64,000 nucleotides of DNA from Aldehydirespirator sp965116195 (GTDB taxonomy: Bacteria; Actinomycetota; Acidimicrobiia; Acidimicrobiales; Aldehydirespiratoraceae). Shown here piece after piece: positions 59,985 through 64,000 of this stretch (positions within the stretch are counted from its first letter, which is position 1; each line of letters starts with the position of its first letter). Under the pieces are notes generated by a model that saw only the letters and a list, made by a program, of their open reading frames with translations, did no database searches and was not told the DNA's origin. Position numbers and translations under genes: made by a program. The stretch spans positions 2,356,001 to 2,420,000 of the forward strand of contig OZ220491.1 of NCBI GenBank assembly GCA_965116195.1, given 5' to 3'.

Positions 59985-61244
59985 TTATCTGGTGGGCAGT
60001 TCTTCCGGCAGCATCACGATGGGAGCGAACACCTCTGTAGGCACCGGCATACCAGCTGCGATGTCCTGGGCCAGAGGGATCCAGTACTCACCCCACTGCG
60101 CGGCTCCAAGATCAACCGAACCGACGAGAGCCGTGTCGCCCTCGATGATCGCGTCAAGCACAGCAGACCCGCCGTTGACACCTGTCACCGCAGCGGTCGT
60201 ATGGCGACCTGCCACCTTCAACGCCTCAGCATTCGCGAGCGCCCAAAGATCGGCAACAGTGCAGCTGAGGATGTTCTCGGCATCTGGATTAGCTGTCAAC
60301 AAGTCGGTGAAATTGTTTTGGAGATCAAGCGATGTGGTGCTGGTTGTGTCGTGTTCCACCGACTTGATACCTGGGAATGCCTCACGCACAACATCTGCAC
60401 ACACCGATGCCCGGAGGGCGACCTCTGGCCCGGCGGGCGAGAAGAAAGTCGTGAACAACGTTGTGTTCTCAGCAGTCCATCCCTGAGAGTTCGCGAACTC
60501 GACAAGCCGTTGGCCCTCAAGCTCACCCATACCCGCATTGCTCGGCCCGAACAGCACGGTGTCCGGGGACTGCGTCACAACCTGAACAACGGGTATGCAC
60601 GCCTCGAAGAAGATCTCGTTGACACTCTCCAAGACGTCATCCAACTGGTTGTTGCTCACAACCACGCTCGGCTCACGTACCACGATCGATTGTGCCGCCG
60701 AACTCGGCTCGCTGGTACTGGGGAACTGGTAATCGGCCACAGCGAGGACGACATCGGCCCGGTCTGCAGCCGAATCCATGCTGGCGTTCATCGAGATGTT
60801 GACCTCGTTGACCGTGTCCTGAGCGCCAAACCCGACAACGAGGTCGCCGTTTGACGAGACGGCCTCGGGAATCCAGAGGTCTGGATGGTCCATTGCGGGC
60901 TGGTAGGCACAAGCATCAGGATCCCAGATCACCCACTGATCGCTGTTGCCGTTTGCCGGCACGGTCCACAACACGGCAGGCTCTGTGCTGGCATCGCTTG
61001 ACATCCCTGAGTCGTCGTCAGCGTCACCCGACATCTCCGTGTCGTCGGCAACAGGCTCCTCTCCGTCGTCGGTTGGTGCTTCGTCCACGGGGTCAGACAC
61101 ACTCGCGGAGTCTGACTGTGCCGCTGCTGCATCGTCCTGTTCCACAACGACATCATCGTCGTCATCGTCGGATCCGCAGGCTGCGGCAAGCAGGACGAAG
61201 GCCAATACCGACAGAAATATCCGCCATCCTCGTTGACCAGGCAT
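59985..61244 (-). CDS. Periplasmic-binding-protein-like lipoprotein (sugar-type)
   Basis: The 419-residue exported lipoprotein has a signal IFLSVLAFVLLAAAC (Cys23) and then a long acidic linker to about residue 88. The following two-lobe domain resembles type I sugar-binding proteins (ribose/autoinducer class), for example VVTQSPDTVLFGPSNAGMGE and GKS-less LTANPDAENILSCTVADLWA. No permease or ATPase is adjacent, so it may be an orphan receptor. It is divergent from the IclR regulator, and an operator palindrome lies 18 bases upstream of its start. Confidence 0.75.
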   Translation of the reverse strand: MPGQRGWRIFLSVLAFVLLAAACGSDDDDDDVVVEQDDAAAAQSDSASVSDPVDEAPTDDGEEPVADDTEMSGDADDDSGMSSDASTEPAVLWTVPANGNSDQWVIWDPDACAYQPAMDHPDLWIPEAVSSNGDLVVGFGAQDTVNEVNISMNASMDSAADRADVVLAVADYQFPSTSEPSSAAQSIVVREPSVVVSNNQLDDVLESVNEIFFEACIPVVQVVTQSPDTVLFGPSNAGMGELEGQRLVEFANSQGWTAENTTLFTTFFSPAGPEVALRASVCADVVREAFPGIKSVEHDTTSTTSLDLQNNFTDLLTANPDAENILSCTVADLWALANAEALKVAGRHTTAAVTGVNGGSAVLDAIIEGDTALVGSVDLGAAQWGEYWIPLAQDIAAGMPVPTEVFAPIVMLPEELPTR

Positions 61245-61261
61245 TGATCTCTCCCTTCTGA

Positions 61262-61276
61262 TTCGGCATTACCGAA
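61262..61276. promoter_or_regulatory. IclR operator candidate 1
   Basis: TTCGGCATTACCGAA is a 5-5-5 inverted repeat 18 bases upstream of the binding-protein start. Confidence 0.65.
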
Positions 61277-61425
61277 CAGTAGTTTCTAGTGAAGAACCCT
61301 ACTATAGGTCTATCAGAGAGCCACGTCAAGGTCTGCCCATGTCTTCGGCCTGTGTCTGTTGACCACGAGTGGCCACCCCCAAGACAGGGTGAAGTCAGGG
61401 GTCCGCACGCCGTTACGCTAGATCG

Positions 61426-61440
61426 TTCGGCAATACCGAA
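61426..61440. promoter_or_regulatory. IclR operator candidate 2
   Basis: TTCGGCAATACCGAA, the same 15-base palindrome with one central change, 10 bases upstream of the IclR ATG. Its position suggests autoregulation. Confidence 0.65.
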
Positions 61441-61450
61441 CAGGACGAGG

Positions 61451-62272
61451 ATGAGACAGAAAGGACGGCGGGTGTCTGAACTCGACAGCCGATACGTGAT
61501 CAAGAGCATCACCAGGGCCATCGCCATACTTGAAGCGCTTGAAGACGCCCATGGTGACGGCCTGACCGTCACAGAAATAGCCAAGCTGATCGGGATTTCC
61601 AAGAGCGCAGCCTTCGCCACGCTCTACACGCTGCGCAGCCATGGGTTCGTGAGCGATCGGGGCAGGGGAACGACTCGACAGTACTACCTGGGCCTGGCCC
61701 TGGTCAGGCTGGGACGACAAGCCTCCGCACAAACCTCAATCGCTGATCTGGCCAGGCCGACGCTGCGAAACCTCACCGAGCAGACCGGTTTGACCTCCCG
61801 CGTGGCTGTGCTTGACGACGGCTGGGCGGTGGTGGTGGACCGGGTTGATCCACGTACCTCGGTGCGACTGGACCTGGGCATGGGTCGCCAGGAGTGGCCT
61901 CATTGCAGTGGCGTGGGCAAGGCAATGTTGTCAACGCTGCCTGAGGCAGAGGTCCGCTCGATAGTTGAGCGACTCGGCATGCCCCGAAAGACCCCCAACA
62001 CCATCACCGATATCGACAATCTGCTCGCCGCACTCGAACGCATTCGCGATGACGGATTCTGCCTCGACAACGAGGAGGATTTTGAGGGAGTACTCTGCGT
62101 CGCTTCGCCGATTGCCCATCTTGCTGGAGATGCCATGGGCTCGGTGGGCGCGGTGAGTGTCACGGGACTCAAGGCAGATCCACTGCTGCGTCAACCACGC
62201 CGCGTCGGACGACTGGTACGAGCCGCGGCGGCAGACATCGCCGAGATGGCCAAGGGAAGAAATCCGACTTGA
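61451..62272 (+). CDS. IclR-family transcriptional regulator
   Basis: This regulator has an N-terminal winged helix (SITRAIAILEALEDAHGDGL, helix-turn-helix LTVTEIAKLIGISKSAAFAT) and a C-terminal GAF-like ligand domain (HCSGVGKAMLSTLPEAEV and DNEEDFEGVLCVASPI). It is 273 residues from ATG 61451; GTG 61472 is an equally good alternative. IclR proteins bind short palindromes near their own and target promoters; two such sites lie in the divergent gap and a third before the next gene. The effector is probably a metabolite of the pathway served by the flanking genes. Confidence 0.92.
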   Translation: MRQKGRRVSELDSRYVIKSITRAIAILEALEDAHGDGLTVTEIAKLIGISKSAAFATLYTLRSHGFVSDRGRGTTRQYYLGLALVRLGRQASAQTSIADLARPTLRNLTEQTGLTSRVAVLDDGWAVVVDRVDPRTSVRLDLGMGRQEWPHCSGVGKAMLSTLPEAEVRSIVERLGMPRKTPNTITDIDNLLAALERIRDDGFCLDNEEDFEGVLCVASPIAHLAGDAMGSVGAVSVTGLKADPLLRQPRRVGRLVRAAAADIAEMAKGRNPT

Positions 62273-62388
62273 TTGACCTTGTGCCGTGGGTGCCATTGAC
62301 GCCTTTGGTGCCTTGGAAAACATGGACGCATAGATGACCTTGACGACCCAAGCGCCCCTTGGCTATTGTTCGTATCAGCCAAGTTTCG

Positions 62389-62403
62389 TTCGGCATCACC
62401 AAA
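62389..62403. promoter_or_regulatory. IclR operator candidate 3 (degenerate)
   Basis: TTCGGCATCACCAAA keeps the left half and most of the right half of the palindrome, 19 bases upstream of ATG 62422. Its presence supports that start over 62359. Confidence 0.45.
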
Positions 62404-62421
62404 TCTAGTGCGGTATCAGGT

Positions 62422-63912
62422 ATGCAACCTCCAGGATCCACTCACGAACTCCTGAACCGTCCAGAGCTTCCGGAGTGGAGGCCGTGGGCTGGCGACCTCG
62501 TGGTGGGAGCAAGTCGGCAGGACATCACACCCCCGCCGGGGATACGCACAGCCAACTGGGGAGCCAAAGGTCGTCAAGAGGTGGCGACCGGAGTTCACCA
62601 ACCGCTGACCGTCACCGCGCTGGCCTTCATTGATGACTCCGTTGACAACTCCGGAGCAACCCACTACATCGTCAGTGCCGACCTCGGCTGGTGGCGCAAC
62701 AGCAACGACGAACGGTCTGTACGGGTACCGGTGCTTGATGCTCTGGGCATTGGCGAACCGCAACTACTCCTTCATCTGGTACACACGCATGCCGGACCCT
62801 GCACGACCCGCTCGCAACACCTTGAGCCGGGAGGCGAGTTGGTGGATGCCTACCTGCGGGACGTGTCAGACGCAATCGTGGTCGCGTGCCGTGACGCCAG
62901 ATCCTCGGCTCGGCCCTGCCACATCACCTGGGGAATCGGGGCCTGCGCCCTGGCCACGGCTCGCGACCTCCCCTGCGGCGATGTTGATCTTGTCGGCTTC
63001 AATCCTGACGTGGCCGCTGACGACACCATCGTGGTCGGCCGCATCACCGACCAACACAATGCCGGCGCGGTGGCCACGATCGTGAACTACGCCTGCCATC
63101 CGACCACGCTGGCATGGCAGAACCCCCTGCTGTCCCCTGATTATGTCGGCCCCGCACGCGTCCTGGTGGAGACGGCCACATCGGCCCCATGCCTCTTCCT
63201 GCAAGGTGCCTCCGGTGACCTCGCCCCTCGCGACCAGTACACCGGCGATATCAACGTGGTTGAGCGCAACGGACGAGTGCTCGGCCACGCGGCTCTGTCC
63301 ACGCTGGAAGCGATGCCGCACCCCGGCCACGTGATGCGTTTTGGCGGGGTGGTCGAGTCCGGTGCCAGCCTCGGCATCTGGGAGCAGGTCACAGCCAGCG
63401 CCTCCGACATGCTGAGCACTCAGGTCATCAGGGTTCCCGTGTCTCTTCAGCCGCTGCTGACGCCAGAGGAACTCACCGAGCGCTGGAAACACCTCGGCGA
63501 CACGCCCGCACGCGAGCGCATCCAGCGAGCAATGGGGCTGCGTGAGGACTATGTCAATGACGGCGGGGCGCAACATCCGGTGTGGATCATGCAGATCGGC
63601 GATGCCGTGACAGTGGCGCACCCCGGCGAGGCGTACTCGCTGATGCAGACCGAACTGCGGCGACGGCACCCCGAGCGCTGCATCCTTGTGGCGAACTGCA
63701 CAAACGGGCCGGGGTTCATGTATCTGCCGGAGCGCTCGGCCTATGAGCGCCTGCCGTACCAGGTCTGGCAGACCCTGCTCGCAGCCGGCACGTTGGAGGC
63801 AGTGATTGACGAGGTGGATGCCGCCATCAGGGGACTGCCTGCACCGTCATGCCCGCGGTATCGTCCGCCGCGTCGCGCAGGTTGTGTCCTCAATCCCGAA
63901 CGATCACGATGA
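62422..63912 (+). CDS. Neutral/alkaline ceramidase-like hydrolase
   Basis: The 496-residue protein begins its domain with DLVVGASRQDITPPPGI, then has HLVHTHAGP (near residue 120), NYACHPTTLA (near 222) and FLQGASGDLAPRDQY. This matches the metal-binding and catalytic layout of neutral ceramidase-like proteins, a family now known to include amidases of other substrates. No signal peptide is visible, unusual for true secreted ceramidases, so an intracellular amide substrate is more likely. It is under the same IclR palindrome as the binding protein. The C-terminal codons PERSR-stop are the unit of the following tandem repeat. Confidence 0.82.
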   Translation: MQPPGSTHELLNRPELPEWRPWAGDLVVGASRQDITPPPGIRTANWGAKGRQEVATGVHQPLTVTALAFIDDSVDNSGATHYIVSADLGWWRNSNDERSVRVPVLDALGIGEPQLLLHLVHTHAGPCTTRSQHLEPGGELVDAYLRDVSDAIVVACRDARSSARPCHITWGIGACALATARDLPCGDVDLVGFNPDVAADDTIVVGRITDQHNAGAVATIVNYACHPTTLAWQNPLLSPDYVGPARVLVETATSAPCLFLQGASGDLAPRDQYTGDINVVERNGRVLGHAALSTLEAMPHPGHVMRFGGVVESGASLGIWEQVTASASDMLSTQVIRVPVSLQPLLTPEELTERWKHLGDTPARERIQRAMGLREDYVNDGGAQHPVWIMQIGDAVTVAHPGEAYSLMQTELRRRHPERCILVANCTNGPGFMYLPERSAYERLPYQVWQTLLAAGTLEAVIDEVDAAIRGLPAPSCPRYRPPRRAGCVLNPERSR

Positions 63913-64000
63913 CCCGAACGATCACGATGACCCGAGCGGCACGATGACCCGAACGATCACGATGACCCGAACGATCACGATGACCCGGACGGTGACGATG
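63895..64000. repeat. 18-bp tandem array starting at the ceramidase-like stop codon
   Basis: CCCGAACGATCACGATGA recurs at 63895, 63913, 63948 and 63966, with variants at 63931 (17 bp) and 63984, and runs off the window. The first copy contains the last five codons and the TGA stop (63910-63912). Confidence 0.97.

Noticed and set aside
59914..60486. Plus-strand frames opposite the sugar-type binding protein
   Set aside because: They are antisense to a lipoprotein with a clear signal peptide and binding fold.
63895..64000. C-terminal repeat extension of the ceramidase-like protein
   Set aside because: The first unit already contains the TGA stop and each further unit repeats it.

Overview
The window is GC-rich and looks like a chromosomal segment of an actinobacterium, most likely of the Acidimicrobiia type. 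This taxon is an inference: it rests on the secE-nusG-rplKAJL-rpoBC-rpsLG-fusA-tuf order, a mycofactocin locus, a GlnII glutamine synthetase, S-layer-homology (SLH) proteins and a 13E12/DUF222 HNH protein. No rRNA gene is present to settle it.

Bases 1-20372 are the information-processing core, almost all on the minus strand. Read in the direction of transcription it runs tRNA-Trp, secE, nusG, rplK, rplA, rplJ, rplL, a tyrosine phosphatase, rpoB, rpoC, rpsL, rpsG, fusA, tuf, rpsJ, then rplC and a partial rplD. An AI-2E family membrane protein on the opposite strand separates rpsJ from rplC. Bases 20616-22286 hold an ECF sigma/anti-sigma pair and tRNA-Met and tRNA-Thr. Bases 22615-27700 hold a serine hydrolase and a 1,200-residue SLH surface protein; its likely promoter has a 13-base G tract filling the -35/-10 spacer.

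Bases 28060-30178 encode mycofactocin MftC, an unusually long MftB, and MftA, without mftD/E/F nearby. Bases 30514-32346 carry a DUF222-HNH protein and a TIR-like fragment. Bases 32365-43039 look metabolic: a cytosine-deaminase-like amidohydrolase, a 2-oxoglutarate/Fe(II) oxygenase, an NMT1-type ABC importer whose binding protein is internally duplicated, a flavodoxin-fold protein and UbiD/UbiX. Bases 43188-47235 hold an FAD oxidoreductase, YqeC, a selenocysteine tRNA and a group-2 sigma-70 factor. Bases 48246-52975 hold NadE, GlnII and an HD protein. The rest has a lipoprotein, an SLH-M16 protease, a second serine hydrolase, and an IclR-controlled divergent unit (binding protein / IclR / ceramidase-like hydrolase) with matching palindromic operators.

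The most unusual property is the number of locus-specific tandem repeats. At least seven genes (rplJ, mftC, ubiD, yqeC, the HD gene, the M16 protease gene and the ceramidase-like gene) have a repeat whose unit contains the gene's own stop codon and is reiterated downstream. Others sit at gene starts. Many have periods close to 60-66 bp, and several have a conserved 28-29 bp core with 32 bp between copies. Some arrays have been read into protein (MftB tail, FAD enzyme N-terminus, possibly NadE).
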